From assembly GCF_030519375.1 (NCBI RefSeq), contig NZ_JAUMKB010000003.1:186001-250000 (forward strand): DNA of 64,000 bases, written 5' to 3'. The stretch comes from Mucilaginibacter tolerans. GTDB lineage: Bacteria; Bacteroidota; Bacteroidia; Sphingobacteriales; Sphingobacteriaceae. Each line of letters starts with the position of its first letter. Positions within the stretch are counted from its first letter, which is position 1. Made by a program: the position numbers and the translations under genes. The notes below the pieces were generated by a model. The model saw nothing but the letters and a program-made list of their open reading frames with translations. It searched no databases and was not told the DNA's origin. This document shows, one piece after another, positions 14,595 to 24,198 of this stretch.

Positions 14595-17432
14595 TTATTT
14601 CAATGTGACATTTACGCCCAATGAAAGTGTTCTGACTCTGGGGTAGTAAGCCTGGCCCCCATAATTATTATCAATATATGCCTGGTTAGTTGAACCATTC
14701 AGGTTGCCGCCAAACAATATATTTCCGCCAGATGCATTTTCTGTTTTCACTTCAGGGTCAAGACCTTTATACCCGGTTATTACAAATAAGTTATTCCCCG
14801 AAACAAATACACGCAACGCATTAGCAAAACTGACATTCCTGAATGAGTACGCCAAAGTTATATTATCCATACGTAAGAAAGACGCTCCTTCAAGCCACCT
14901 ATCAGACGCTACTGGAAAATCTTTAACTCCATCTGTCAAAGCCTCCTTAGTTACATTATTTCCTGGCAAGCGGGTAACTGTTTGTAGATCTAGTAATGTA
15001 TTATTAAAGACTTTTTGTCCATCGACACCTCTTAAAGTAAAGTTCAGGTTCCAGTTGCCATAATCGAAGCTATTGGAGAAACCATAGTTAAATTTCGGAG
15101 CCGGATCAATATAGTGTCCAGCAGGGTTTGGATTTTGAGCGATGGTTTGACCATCAAAAGTTTGGTTACCACTAGCATCAACACCTGTATAATGTGGCAG
15201 GTAAAATACATAAGGGCTGAAACCTTCTTTCACAAACTCAATTGGGTTAGAGCTTAAACCACGTCCTTGTGCATAGCCTAGCGGAACTTGTGGTGGGTGC
15301 AATGTGTAAGTTTGCCCGTTGGCAGTAAATTGAGCGGTCAGATCATTAATTCTTGTTGTTATAAATGTGATTTGACCATTAGCTGTCCAATTTAATTTAT
15401 GACCTGAAATGATCTTCCCGGACAGGTGCACTTCAAATCCTTTATTCGTCATCGTGCCTGAGTTAATCAGCATATCTGGCGTGATAAACGGTGGCGTGGG
15501 TACCGGATAATTAAATAATAGATTTTTCGTCTCGTCGTTGAAGTAGTTCAAATCACCTGATAAACGGCCGTTGAATAATGCAAAATCCAGCCCTACATTA
15601 CGTCCTTGCTTCTCTCCAGATTCGATAAATGGAAGAACAAATTGACTAGTAGCGGTCGCTGTAATACCGTATCCTCCTTTTAGCTTCATGTCGGATATCC
15701 AATCAACATTTGCCAGCAGGTCTTCCTTAAATCTATAGGCTAAGCTAAATGCAGGAAAATACTCATTGGGATTGTTGTTCCCCACGATTATAATCTGGTT
15801 TTCTTTGCGCAAAGAAGCTGTTGCATAAAAACGTTCGTCATAACTGTAAGCCGCGCGTGCAATAAATGATTTTAATTTATACTTTTCTTTAGAAGAGTAA
15901 TTGGAAGATGTGCTTGTATAGCCAATATTGTTAGAATAGTCGTAATATTCATAAGCACCCAGTAAATCCAATACACTCTTTCCGAAAATTTTATGGTACG
16001 CAATGTGAATATTCCCTCTGTAAGAATGCGTATTTCCTTCTCCATTTGCCGTCTGGTTTGTATTTCCTTCAAGCGGGAAAGTGGGAATAAATCCGGAAGA
16101 TTCTATTTTATTCCGATCAAATGAACCTAGTATACCGATCTTTAAGTCCTTAATGATTGAATAATCGGCCGAAGCGTTGATCAGCGTAAGGTATTCTTTA
16201 TCGCCAAGAACCTCCTGGGTAAAATGTTCAACGGGATTGGCCTCATCAAAATCGGTGTAGGTAAAGTATGACCCATCAGAGTTTTTAACAGGGTATGTTG
16301 GAGGAGAATTAGGGATAAAACTAAAGACAGAATAATCTGTAAACTTTCGTGTAGTGGTTATATTGTGTATACCAGCCTTTATATCCAGCTTATTAGCTAA
16401 TGTTTTCAGCTCAGCATTTAAATGCAATCCCATTTGTTCCTTACCGCTATTCAGAATAATACCCTGTTGATTTTGATAATCTGCCGAGGCGAGGTAGTTA
16501 AACGTACTGGTACCCTGAGAAATCGAAACATAGTGCCTTTGTTGATATGCAGTCCGGCTGACTGCCTTTTGCCAGTCAGTATTACCACCCTTGTCGTAGG
16601 TAGCTGGATTTAAAGAGGCGATTGCTGCACGGTATTCATTTGGCGTCAGCAGGTCATAATATTTGCTCTGAACACTTGCGCCTAGCAAACCATTATAAGA
16701 TATTGCAGTACGCCCAGCCACTCCTTTTTTCGTGGTGACAATAATTACGCCGTTTGCGCCACGCACACCATAAATAGCTGTTGCCGAAGCATCTTTTAAA
16801 ACTTCATAAGAATCAATATCATCCGGCGGAATACTTTGAAATTGAGCCGCGTCGTCTAAGATTACCCCGTCCACTACAAAAAGGGGGGATAAACTGCCCA
16901 TAAGAACTGACTGACCGCGTAAGTGTACCTCTGCGGTTTGGTTAGGGTCGCCACCAGGTTCAGTTATTGTTAAACCCGAAATTTTACCAGCCAATTGATC
17001 TACAGGGTTAAAAATAGCACCCTGGTTAAAGTTTTCGGTTGTTAAAGCAGCCGTTGCACTTGAAACATCCCTTTTACGCTGTAACCCGTAACCAAAACTT
17101 ATGCCTGCTGCCCTGGTGGGCCAGGCGCTCGAAGACTCAAGCGAAACGCTTAGTGGTGAACCGGTGATTGCTATTTCTTTTTGAATGTAATCAATATTGC
17201 CGATTACAAGGGTGGTTACCGAAGACGGCACCGATAATTTAAAGGCCCCGTTATTGTCGGTAACAGTATTTGCCGATGTGCCTTTGGCTAAGACGCAAAC
17301 GCCCCGAAGTGGTGTGCCGTCATGTGAGTCTGCTACTCTACCTGTAACAATTACATTTTGTGCCATGGCCGGCATAACGAATAAACATAAGGTGATCAGA
17401 CAGCTTAGTTTGAGGAGATTTTTGAAATGCAT
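14595..17432 (-). CDS. SusC/RagA-type TonB-dependent receptor without SusD neighbour
   Basis: 945-residue outer-membrane receptor. Signal peptide 1-24 (ending AMAQN), carboxypeptidase-regulatory-like domain (about 28-100), plug with GKISGLTITEPGGDPNQTAEV and VVDGVILDD (about 148-195) and YGVRGANGVIIVTTKKG, then the 22-strand barrel ending in an aromatic-rich LSLGVNVTLK tail. SusC genes normally precede a susD gene; here the downstream gene is the histidine kinase and the upstream one a small lipoprotein. The importer may work alone or with a distant SusD. Ligand unknown. Confidence 0.95.
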   Translation of the reverse strand: MHFKNLLKLSCLITLCLFVMPAMAQNVIVTGRVADSHDGTPLRGVCVLAKGTSANTVTDNNGAFKLSVPSSVTTLVIGNIDYIQKEIAITGSPLSVSLESSSAWPTRAAGISFGYGLQRKRDVSSATAALTTENFNQGAIFNPVDQLAGKISGLTITEPGGDPNQTAEVHLRGQSVLMGSLSPLFVVDGVILDDAAQFQSIPPDDIDSYEVLKDASATAIYGVRGANGVIIVTTKKGVAGRTAISYNGLLGASVQSKYYDLLTPNEYRAAIASLNPATYDKGGNTDWQKAVSRTAYQQRHYVSISQGTSTFNYLASADYQNQQGIILNSGKEQMGLHLNAELKTLANKLDIKAGIHNITTTRKFTDYSVFSFIPNSPPTYPVKNSDGSYFTYTDFDEANPVEHFTQEVLGDKEYLTLINASADYSIIKDLKIGILGSFDRNKIESSGFIPTFPLEGNTNQTANGEGNTHSYRGNIHIAYHKIFGKSVLDLLGAYEYYDYSNNIGYTSTSSNYSSKEKYKLKSFIARAAYSYDERFYATASLRKENQIIIVGNNNPNEYFPAFSLAYRFKEDLLANVDWISDMKLKGGYGITATATSQFVLPFIESGEKQGRNVGLDFALFNGRLSGDLNYFNDETKNLLFNYPVPTPPFITPDMLINSGTMTNKGFEVHLSGKIISGHKLNWTANGQITFITTRINDLTAQFTANGQTYTLHPPQVPLGYAQGRGLSSNPIEFVKEGFSPYVFYLPHYTGVDASGNQTFDGQTIAQNPNPAGHYIDPAPKFNYGFSNSFDYGNWNLNFTLRGVDGQKVFNNTLLDLQTVTRLPGNNVTKEALTDGVKDFPVASDRWLEGASFLRMDNITLAYSFRNVSFANALRVFVSGNNLFVITGYKGLDPEVKTENASGGNILFGGNLNGSTNQAYIDNNYGGQAYYPRVRTLSLGVNVTLK

Positions 17433-17628
17433 AACTGTGAAAAAAGGTTAATTGGTAGGATAAAGAAACAAATTTTAATTTGATTCTCATAACGGCCGAT
17501 GAAAGGCGGTTTGTTGCATCTATAAGGCCATCTTAAGATAGTTACATAATCCAAATATATCCAGACACCATTAACAAGTCCGACATGGATTGTCTTTAGA
17601 CATCAGCGGGAAAAGCAGAAGACCAGGT

Positions 17629-18174
17629 TCACTTGCAATCGTCAGTCCGGAAATTGTCAAGATAAGCGGTCAGCTGGCCCTGGGAGTTGATAGTTACATG
17701 AACATCTATCTTTACCATCAAATTGTTTTTGCCGCCAGCCGTCGTCAACAGGATCGATTGGGTTTCTTTTGTTACAAATTTTCCGTCGGTAGATGAAACG
17801 TTGAAGGATTGTTTATAAGTAACCGAGCCTGTATAAGTTGTACCTGTCGCCATGCCAACGAGCTTAAAAGCTTGCGCATTTACATGCTCTATTGCTGTCA
17901 AATTATTGCCGTTGATCACGCCATGCAGGTCGAGATGATAAATTCCGCTTACTGCCTGCAGTGGCTCGCCGCTACAGCTGGTAGCCTGTATGCCCAGCGT
18001 AGAAACATCAAAGTCCTGTTGGACGTTATAAGGCGCAGCCGTATTAAAAGAGGCTAAACTCCTCGATGTTAATACAGGAGTCGGTTTTTCTGATACCGGG
18101 TTGACAGCTGATTTCTGACAAGATATAAGGAAAAGGAAAGCAATTATACAGTAGGTGATAATGGTCGTTTTCAT
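17629..18174 (-). CDS. Predicted lipoprotein of unknown function
   Basis: 181 residues. The signal ends in a lipobox LISC (Cys near residue 19), so the mature protein is a lipid-anchored envelope protein. The body (about 60-178) is rich in beta-strand-forming Thr, Val and Ser and has a Cys near 67 and one at the penultimate position that could form a disulphide. I recognise no named family. It is in the same direction as the SusC gene, 196 bases upstream. Confidence 0.75.
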   Translation of the reverse strand: MKTTIITYCIIAFLFLISCQKSAVNPVSEKPTPVLTSRSLASFNTAAPYNVQQDFDVSTLGIQATSCSGEPLQAVSGIYHLDLHGVINGNNLTAIEHVNAQAFKLVGMATGTTYTGSVTYKQSFNVSSTDGKFVTKETQSILLTTAGGKNNLMVKIDVHVTINSQGQLTAYLDNFRTDDCK

Positions 18175-18483
18175 AAATAAAAATTTTATAAAAGTTATAA
18201 ATAAAATGGATAAAACAAAGCCCTTTTATACAGAAGGTTATGCTTTCCAAAAATCTGTTAACTAATTAGAAAAGGTCCTGCGCAGAAGGCCTGTAATACG
18301 GAAGAGAATGTGCTGCAATAACACAATGCACGCCATTTTTGTTTGGGAAAAATATTTCATTTCTCCGGCAGGCGTCTTTCAACAGTAAATAAAATAGCCC
18401 GTTTGAATTCTTTTATTATCGTAATAACACCTGCGATTTTGTATATTTATAAAGCTGATCTCTTATCACACAGCTTATAACAT
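18175..18483. other. Intergenic gap, AT-rich, no gene seen
   Basis: 309 bases between the divergently transcribed lipoprotein gene and the hypothetical gene at 18484. It must hold both promoters, but I find no clean TTG-N19-TAnnTTTG pair. No hairpin with a T-tract and no credible small ORF was seen. Confidence 0.5.
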
Positions 18484-18864
18484 ATGAACCTTACAGAACT
18501 TTTTTCAGATTGGATAAAAAAGGTTGAAAAAGAAAACCCTCCCGCTCAGGATATTGTCGCCATTAATTTCGGTATGCTCCAGTCGGGTAAAAATTATATG
18601 GTTTATATAACCGGCGCTGAAATTTATGATGCGGATGACGATGACTGGGCCGGCGAAATAGATTATCAACCCATCAGGGCAAACAAATACCTGACCCTCC
18701 CGCCTGACGCAACCACTGGATTAAAACGTGCGAAAGTGCTGGAGCTGGTAATTGACACACTCAAGCAATTAGCCAAAGACGAGCCGGGGCGCTTACTTTT
18801 TGCCGGCCGCGTGGTAACTGCCAATTTTGATGACGGCGATCTGACTGTTATAAAAACAGCGTAA
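18484..18864 (+). CDS. Hypothetical acidic cytoplasmic protein
   Basis: 126 residues, no signal peptide or membrane segment. It starts MNLTELFSDWIKKVEKE and has a run of acidic residues (DADDDDW, about 43-49). The pattern of alternating beta-strands and one long helix (about 78-98) suggests a small alpha/beta fold of the kind seen in immunity-like or SMI1-like proteins, but I cannot assign a family. It stands alone between divergent and convergent neighbours. Confidence 0.6.
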   Translation: MNLTELFSDWIKKVEKENPPAQDIVAINFGMLQSGKNYMVYITGAEIYDADDDDWAGEIDYQPIRANKYLTLPPDATTGLKRAKVLELVIDTLKQLAKDEPGRLLFAGRVVTANFDDGDLTVIKTA

Positions 18865-18890
18865 TAGTTTACGGTTCTATTTATCTGTTG

Positions 18891-18917
18891 AAACAAAAAT
18901 ACCCCGCGACAGCGAGG
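18891..18917 (-). terminator. Terminator for tRNA-Ser
   Basis: On the minus strand CCTCGC-TGTC-GCGGGG (one G-U pair) is followed by TATTTTTGTTT. It lies 13 bases beyond the CCA end of the tRNA. Confidence 0.7.
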
Positions 18918-18929
18918 CATTGACTTTTT

Positions 18930-19020
18930 TGGCGGAGAGAGAGGGATTCGAACCCTCGATACCCTTTTGAGGTATACACACTTTCCAGGCGTGCTCTTTC
19001 GACCACTCAGACATCTCTCC
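18930..19020 (-). tRNA. tRNA-Ser (GGA)
   Basis: Minus-strand cloverleaf with acceptor stem GGAGAGA/TCTCTCC, discriminator G and an encoded CCA (18930-18932). The anticodon loop CTGGAAA gives anticodon GGA (serine). A long variable arm (ATACCTCAAAAGGGTAT) is typical of tRNA-Ser, and the T loop reads GGTTCGAATCC. Length is 88 bases plus CCA. Confidence 0.97.
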
Positions 19021-19033
19021 GGGAAATGGATTG

Positions 19034-19041
19034 CAAAGGTA
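19034..19041 (-). promoter_or_regulatory. -7 element of tRNA-Ser promoter
   Basis: TACCTTTG on the minus strand matches TAnnTTTG, 13 bases before the tRNA 5' end. No exact TTG at 19-base spacing upstream. Confidence 0.5.
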
Positions 19042-19217
19042 AATAATTGATTGAATATCGAATCATCAATTCTGAATTAGCACATCGAACTCATCTGTAC
19101 CCTATCAATTCTGTCGCATTCAGCCCTTCGTTTTGCCGTATTCACAATACCCAACGGTATCAAATTGTTCACGAGATTTGTATTATAACAAAAACCAATT
19201 AAGGAGGACAAATCATC

Positions 19218-19826
19218 ATGAGAAAAATAATTGTTCTATCATTCATTACACTAGACGGAGTAATGCAGGCACCGGGCGGACCGGAAGAGGACCCTTCGGA
19301 GGATTTCAAATATGGTGGCTGGAGTGCCCCTTTTGATGACGAAGCTGCCGGTAAGGTGATGCAAAAGCAAATGGAACCAGCCGATCTTCTGCTGGGCAGG
19401 AAAACATTTGAGATCTTTGCCAATTACTGGCCCGAGCATGCAGACTATTGGCCGGGTGTTATCGATGTCGCCAAATATGCCTTGTCCAATACGTTAACAG
19501 ATTCTGACCCGATAGTTACCAGGTGGAAAAACTCCGTTATTATCAAAAGCGTGGAAGAAATCAAAAAGCTCAAAAACTCCGAAGGCCCTGATCTTAAAAT
19601 TTGGGGTAGCAGCAAGCTTGTTCAACTGTTACTGAAGCATGACCTGGTGGACGAGTTTTGGCTTAACATTCATCCGGTGATTCTGGGCAAAGGCAAAAAA
19701 CTATTCGGCGATGACGCGATGCCAAGATCATTTACATTAGTGGAAAGTACTACTACGCCAAAAGGAGTTATTTTGGCCAATTACAAACGGGCCGGAGAAG
19801 TCGAGACAGGTGTTATGGGAGCTTAA
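19218..19826 (+). CDS. DHFR-fold (RibD C-terminal-like) reductase family protein
   Basis: 202 residues, dihydrofolate-reductase fold of the RibD C-terminal/YyaP group. It has IIVLSFITLDGVMQAPGGP at the N-terminus, LLLGRKTFEIFANYW (about 56-70), IWGSSKLVQLLL (about 131-142) and HPVILGKGKKLF (about 156-167). An unusually strong AAGGAGG Shine-Dalgarno lies at 19201-19207, 10 bases before the ATG, which is rare in this phylum. It is followed 29 bases later by a VOC-fold gene. True substrate unknown. Confidence 0.88.
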   Translation: MRKIIVLSFITLDGVMQAPGGPEEDPSEDFKYGGWSAPFDDEAAGKVMQKQMEPADLLLGRKTFEIFANYWPEHADYWPGVIDVAKYALSNTLTDSDPIVTRWKNSVIIKSVEEIKKLKNSEGPDLKIWGSSKLVQLLLKHDLVDEFWLNIHPVILGKGKKLFGDDAMPRSFTLVESTTTPKGVILANYKRAGEVETGVMGA

Positions 19827-19855
19827 AACTTGGTTGCACACAAATTGAAGAACTT

Positions 19856-20326
19856 ATGAAAGCAAAAATCACTCCTTTCCTGCTGTTCAATACTGAAGCT
19901 GAAGCAGCAGCCCGTTTTTATGCATCCGTATTTAACGGAAAGCTATTGCATGTACAACGTTACCCGGAGAACAGTCCGATGCCAGGTGCTGTGCTGACAG
20001 CCACCTTTGAAATTCTAGGGATGACGATGACCGCCTTAAACTGGGGTCAGGAAGCCAAATATACTGAATCTATCTCCTTTGCGATTGAACCGGAAACCCA
20101 GGAGGAGGTCGACCATTTTTGGAACTCCCTGACTGCCGGTGGTGAGGAAGGTCCATGCGGTTGGCTGAAAGATAAATACGGCGTATCATGGCAGGTGGCA
20201 CCCGAAGTATTGATACGGTATATTAATGATCCTGATCCTAAAAAATCGTCGGCAGTGATGCAGACTATGATGAAAATGAAAAAGATCATTATTAAGGATA
20301 TCGAGGCAGCTTATCAGCAGGCGTAG
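19856..20326 (+). CDS. VOC/PhnB-like (glyoxalase-fold) protein
   Basis: 156-residue protein of the PhnB / 3-demethylubiquinone-methyltransferase-like VOC family. It begins KITPFLLFNTEAEAAARFYASVFNG, and has MTMTALNWG, SISFAIEPETQEEVDHFWN and GPCGWLKDKYGVSWQV. The tail MMKMKKIIIKDIEAAY is typical of the family. It is probably co-transcribed with the DHFR-fold gene. Despite the PhnB name there is no reason to link it to the phosphonate block. Activity unknown. Confidence 0.88.
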   Translation: MKAKITPFLLFNTEAEAAARFYASVFNGKLLHVQRYPENSPMPGAVLTATFEILGMTMTALNWGQEAKYTESISFAIEPETQEEVDHFWNSLTAGGEEGPCGWLKDKYGVSWQVAPEVLIRYINDPDPKKSSAVMQTMMKMKKIIIKDIEAAYQQA

Positions 20327-20385
20327 AAAAAATTGCAAGATGTGCTGCCGAGACAGAACTTTTTCCAGGGCGGGACAACGAGTCA

Positions 20386-20412
20386 GGGTGTTACATGTAA
20401 CAGGTAACACCC
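20386..20412. repeat. Nested palindromes between VOC gene and hybrid kinase
   Basis: GGGTGTTAC (20386-20394) and GTAACACCC (20404-20412) form perfect 9-base arms. Inside, TGTTACATGTAACA (20389-20402) is itself a perfect 14-base palindrome. No T-tract follows on either strand, so an operator or RNA structure fits better than a terminator. Confidence 0.6.
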
Positions 20413-20585
20413 ATAATAGTTAACAAAATTAACCTTTAATAAACTACACTACTCGATAATGATCATGCACATAAGCGGTTGTACCACCGCCGTACATTCG
20501 TACAAAAGTTATCGCTTTATACTGTCGGTGGGTTAACCGAGCGTTCTTCGAGAGGCCTGCACAAACACGTATAAATTAACTCATA

Positions 20586-23500
20586 TTAATTTAAAAATTC
20601 AGAAACAACAGGATGTTCCGCTTCAATTTTCAGATAGACCTTAAATGTAGTTCCTTTACCCAACTCGCTCTCTACAACAATATTTCCACCGGCCGCATTC
20701 ACTATTTTTTTTGCCAGGTACAAACCTATACCATGCCCTTCAACGTCCTGGTGTAACCTGCCATACATGTTAAAAATAAGGTCTATGCCCTCTTCAGGTA
20801 TGCCCTTTCCGTTATCCTGAACTGATAAGACTACATTTTCCCCTTCTTTGCGGGTATGAATAATAATGACAGGACTTTCATCCCGTTTAAATTTTATTGC
20901 ATTTGAGATCAGGTTATATACAATACTCCTGAGATTCTTTTTTGAAAAGAGTACCTGTTTTACTTCAAGTTTCCTTTTAATAATTGCACCTGAATCCTGA
21001 ATCTTATTTTCCAGGCTCCATTCTACATTGTTAATGATCTCATCTATTGCAACCATTTCCATTGTAACCATATCATTTTCTATTTTGGCTATTGTTGAAA
21101 TGTCGGTAATAAGTACACGAAATTTTTTTATTGAAGAGTTGATAATATTCAGAAAATCATTCAATTTTTCCTGCGACAATGCTATCTTGTTCATTATATC
21201 AATACTCGTCTCAATATTAGCGAGCGGTGCTAACAGGTCGTGTGATGCTGCATGAACAAAATGGTCAAGGTCTGCATTGATACGCTGCAGCGTTTTATTC
21301 TTTTTTTCGATCTCGAACTGTGATCTTTTCAATTCGGTAATATCATTAAAAGTGATGATTGCGCCATTGTTTTGGTTATCTATCTGCTGAACGTAGGGCA
21401 TGATCATCATCTGGTACCATTTCCCGTTGTTTGTTTCGATTTCTCTGCTGATAACGCCCCCCTCCAGGAGCACCCGTTTGGCATCCTCGGTGATGGTTTC
21501 AAATTTGATATTGGTGGAGATGTTACTGAGTGGCCTGCCGATATCGGTTTCCAAAAGGTTTATCTGGTTGACGGCAGCGGGCGAAAACTTCATTAATTTC
21601 AAATCGTTATCAATAAAAAGCTGCCCGTTAACATTGCTTCTGAAATAATTATTCAGGTCATCATTGATTTCCAGTAGCTCTTTGTTTTTCAACTGGTAGT
21701 CAGCATTAATGGTATGCAACTCTTCGTTTACAGATTGCATTTCCTCGTTGGTACTTTGCATTTCTTCATTGGCCGAGATCAGCTCCTCATTAAACGATTG
21801 CATATTTTCATTGGAAGCATCAAGTCTTTCATAAGAGGAATGAAGCTTCTCCTTTAATTCTCTTATATCATCTTCCAGGTTTTTTGTATACTGGTTCAGA
21901 TATACACTTTCATCGAATATGATATCCTGGGATACGGGGGTAATAGTATTGTCCTGACTAAAAGTCACCATCAATAGATTTTGTTCCCCCTTAACTTTCA
22001 ATGGGCTAACCGATAAATTAACTTTGACAATATCTTGCCCCCACTTGACTTTTACACCGCGCACTATAACTTTTTGATTGTTTTTCAAAGCACTCTTACT
22101 TAGCGTATTTAATGCTATGGCAAGCGGCTTGGGTAATAGCTCAGCAAGATCTGAGGTAAAGTGTTTTTGGAGTAAATACTTTGTAGTATCTCCGTAAGAT
22201 TTTATAACCCGGTTATTTTCATTAATGCAAACAATCAGATAATCCATTTCATTGGCCAAACTTAAACTCATCGCTTCGGCCAAAGCAGAACTGGCGCTTT
22301 TGGAGGTATCGTCTGCAGCAAACCGTGAAGTAGTATGTTTTATATCCAATAGGTCTGGCAATGAGAATGCATCAAAGTTTACCCCCCGTTTGGTCTCAAG
22401 GTTTTTATAGATCTTCCATTTTTTATTGACCACTTCCAGGCTCTTAATGATGGGCATGGGGTTTTCACTGGATCCTAAAAACAAATACCCATCCTTTTTA
22501 AGCCCGAAGAGCAGCATGCTAAATATTTTCTTTTGCAGAACAGATGTCATGTAAATCAACAGGTTACGACAGCTGATAAAATGCATATTGCAGTAGGGCG
22601 GGTTCTTAACAAGGTCGTGCTGCGCAAAAATGACCATCTTGCGGATAACAGCGTTAACACGGTAACCATCATTCTCTTTTAAAAAATATTTCTCTAACCT
22701 TTCAGGAGAAACATCTTTTGTGATCCGTTCATTATAAAAGCCCTTACCCGCATGAGCTAAAGCAGCATTGTCAATATCAGTAGCGAAAATTTTAACTACA
22801 GTATCTTCAAAGTCACCCGTCAGTTGTTCAGCTATCAGTATAGCCATTGAATAAACTTCTTCTCCTGTTGCGCAACCGGCCACCCATAACTTTAGTTCCT
22901 CACCCGGGGCTAGGCTTTTAAAAATTTCGGGCAATACCCGGTACCGTATAAATTCAAAAGCTTCATTGTCCCTGAAAAAAGAAGTCACACTAATAAGGAA
23001 TTCCTTTGCAAGGGCATCAACCTCTTCCGGGGTCACTCTGAGAAAGTTTAAATAATTGGTTAACGAAGTGAAGTTTCCATAGGACGCCCTTCTTTTGGTT
23101 CTTCTTAATATGGTAGTTTGTTTATAATCTGAAAAATCGAGGGGCGAGTTTTCTTTGATCAGATCAATGATCATCGTAAGGTTCTTTTCGTCATTCTGGT
23201 CATCAGTTACCAACGCACCCTCGTTTTTTACATAATCTTCAATGGTGCCAGGCATCAATGCGGGTTCTAAAATAAAGTCCACAAGGCCTGTAGCAACAGC
23301 GCTTAAAGGCATACCCGGAAATGCTGTTGTTGCGGGATCCCTTACGATCACCATACCACCGGCTTTTTTGATGGCCCTGATCCCTTCAGTACCGTCGCTG
23401 CCTAAACCGGAAAGGATGATCCCAATTGCCTTCCTCCCATAGTCTGCCGCAAGTGAATTAAAAAATGTGTTGATCGTTAAATGAGGCGCTTTGACATTTT

Positions 23501-23792
23501 CCTTATCAGCTAAATACAGGGTACCGTCAGCTATGCTCATGAATTTATCGTGGGGGATAAGGTACACCTCATTGCATTTAACAACCATCTCATTTTCAGC
23601 TTCTTTAACCGTAAGCTTACTATGTCTGGCCAGCAACTCAACCATCCGGCTTTTAAAATCAGAGGATAAGTGCTGAATGATAATGTAAGAAACACCGTCT
23701 AATGGTGTATGGTCAAAAAACGAATTGATCTCTTCCATTCCGCCAGCAGATGCGCCAATGGCAATAATATGATGGGGTTCTATTGTAAGCAT
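20586..23792 (-). CDS. CheB-CheR-PAS hybrid sensor histidine kinase
   Basis: 1068 residues. An N-terminal CheB methylesterase domain (about 8-190) carries the catalytic IGASAGG Ser, QHLSSDF His and GLGSDGTEG Asp. A CheR methyltransferase domain (about 205-465) has VAGCATGEEVYSMAIL. A long coiled coil (about 640-710) repeats EELxSANEEMQSTNEEMQ. Two PAS-like regions follow, then HisKA with HAASHDLLAPLAN (His near 853) and a HATPase domain with NLISNAIKFK and GHGIGLYLAKK. No chemotaxis genes lie nearby; such fusions usually act in sensory signalling unrelated to flagella. No receiver domain is present, so its phospho-partner is elsewhere. Confidence 0.93.
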   Translation of the reverse strand: MLTIEPHHIIAIGASAGGMEEINSFFDHTPLDGVSYIIIQHLSSDFKSRMVELLARHSKLTVKEAENEMVVKCNEVYLIPHDKFMSIADGTLYLADKENVKAPHLTINTFFNSLAADYGRKAIGIILSGLGSDGTEGIRAIKKAGGMVIVRDPATTAFPGMPLSAVATGLVDFILEPALMPGTIEDYVKNEGALVTDDQNDEKNLTMIIDLIKENSPLDFSDYKQTTILRRTKRRASYGNFTSLTNYLNFLRVTPEEVDALAKEFLISVTSFFRDNEAFEFIRYRVLPEIFKSLAPGEELKLWVAGCATGEEVYSMAILIAEQLTGDFEDTVVKIFATDIDNAALAHAGKGFYNERITKDVSPERLEKYFLKENDGYRVNAVIRKMVIFAQHDLVKNPPYCNMHFISCRNLLIYMTSVLQKKIFSMLLFGLKKDGYLFLGSSENPMPIIKSLEVVNKKWKIYKNLETKRGVNFDAFSLPDLLDIKHTTSRFAADDTSKSASSALAEAMSLSLANEMDYLIVCINENNRVIKSYGDTTKYLLQKHFTSDLAELLPKPLAIALNTLSKSALKNNQKVIVRGVKVKWGQDIVKVNLSVSPLKVKGEQNLLMVTFSQDNTITPVSQDIIFDESVYLNQYTKNLEDDIRELKEKLHSSYERLDASNENMQSFNEELISANEEMQSTNEEMQSVNEELHTINADYQLKNKELLEINDDLNNYFRSNVNGQLFIDNDLKLMKFSPAAVNQINLLETDIGRPLSNISTNIKFETITEDAKRVLLEGGVISREIETNNGKWYQMMIMPYVQQIDNQNNGAIITFNDITELKRSQFEIEKKNKTLQRINADLDHFVHAASHDLLAPLANIETSIDIMNKIALSQEKLNDFLNIINSSIKKFRVLITDISTIAKIENDMVTMEMVAIDEIINNVEWSLENKIQDSGAIIKRKLEVKQVLFSKKNLRSIVYNLISNAIKFKRDESPVIIIHTRKEGENVVLSVQDNGKGIPEEGIDLIFNMYGRLHQDVEGHGIGLYLAKKIVNAAGGNIVVESELGKGTTFKVYLKIEAEHPVVSEFLN

Positions 23793-24198
23793 GATATAGA
23801 ATAAAGATCTGAGGTAGGATGTAAATTCTTTAGAAAAAGAATAGCGTTAAAAGGAAAGTATAAACAGAATGATTAAATATACTAACAAATTTCTTATAAT
23901 CAGTAAATTATTATTTTACGGCATTATAGTAACTAGTAAAGTTTATTTGAGAAGGTTTTGTTTTGATTTTCTTCGCTATCTGGCACCAGCCTGTTCAAGC
24001 GTGCTCAATGTTAATCAAAACAGGTCGATTGTGTCTAGCCGTTGAACGGTTGATTATGTTGAATGAATGAGTATCAAATAGTCTGTTCAACTACCTAACC
24101 ACTTAACTATTCTCTATTCTCTGTTAACCGTGTAACTAATGGATGTAAAGTCGGTCTAACTGATTGATAGCCGGCCGCTTGCAAAATTAAACCTGGTT
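23793..24198. other. Intergenic gap with low-complexity inverted repeat
   Basis: 406 bases between divergent genes. The left part is AT-rich. From about 24041 to 24140 there is a weak inverted repeat of GTTGAAC/GTTCAAC, GGTTGATTA and TTAACTATTCTCT words, like the other intergenic elements here. No ORF with coding character and no clear promoter pair was seen. Confidence 0.5.

Noticed and set aside
14595..17432. Polysaccharide-utilisation locus with the lone SusC and the alpha-galactosidase
   Set aside because: No SusD, no second hydrolase, and a kinase plus an unrelated dehydrogenase separate them. Proximity only.
19856..20326. PhnB-like gene as part of phosphonate metabolism
   Set aside because: PhnB is a VOC-fold protein named by position in E. 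coli; here it is 10 kb away with a DHFR-fold gene and has no link in sequence.
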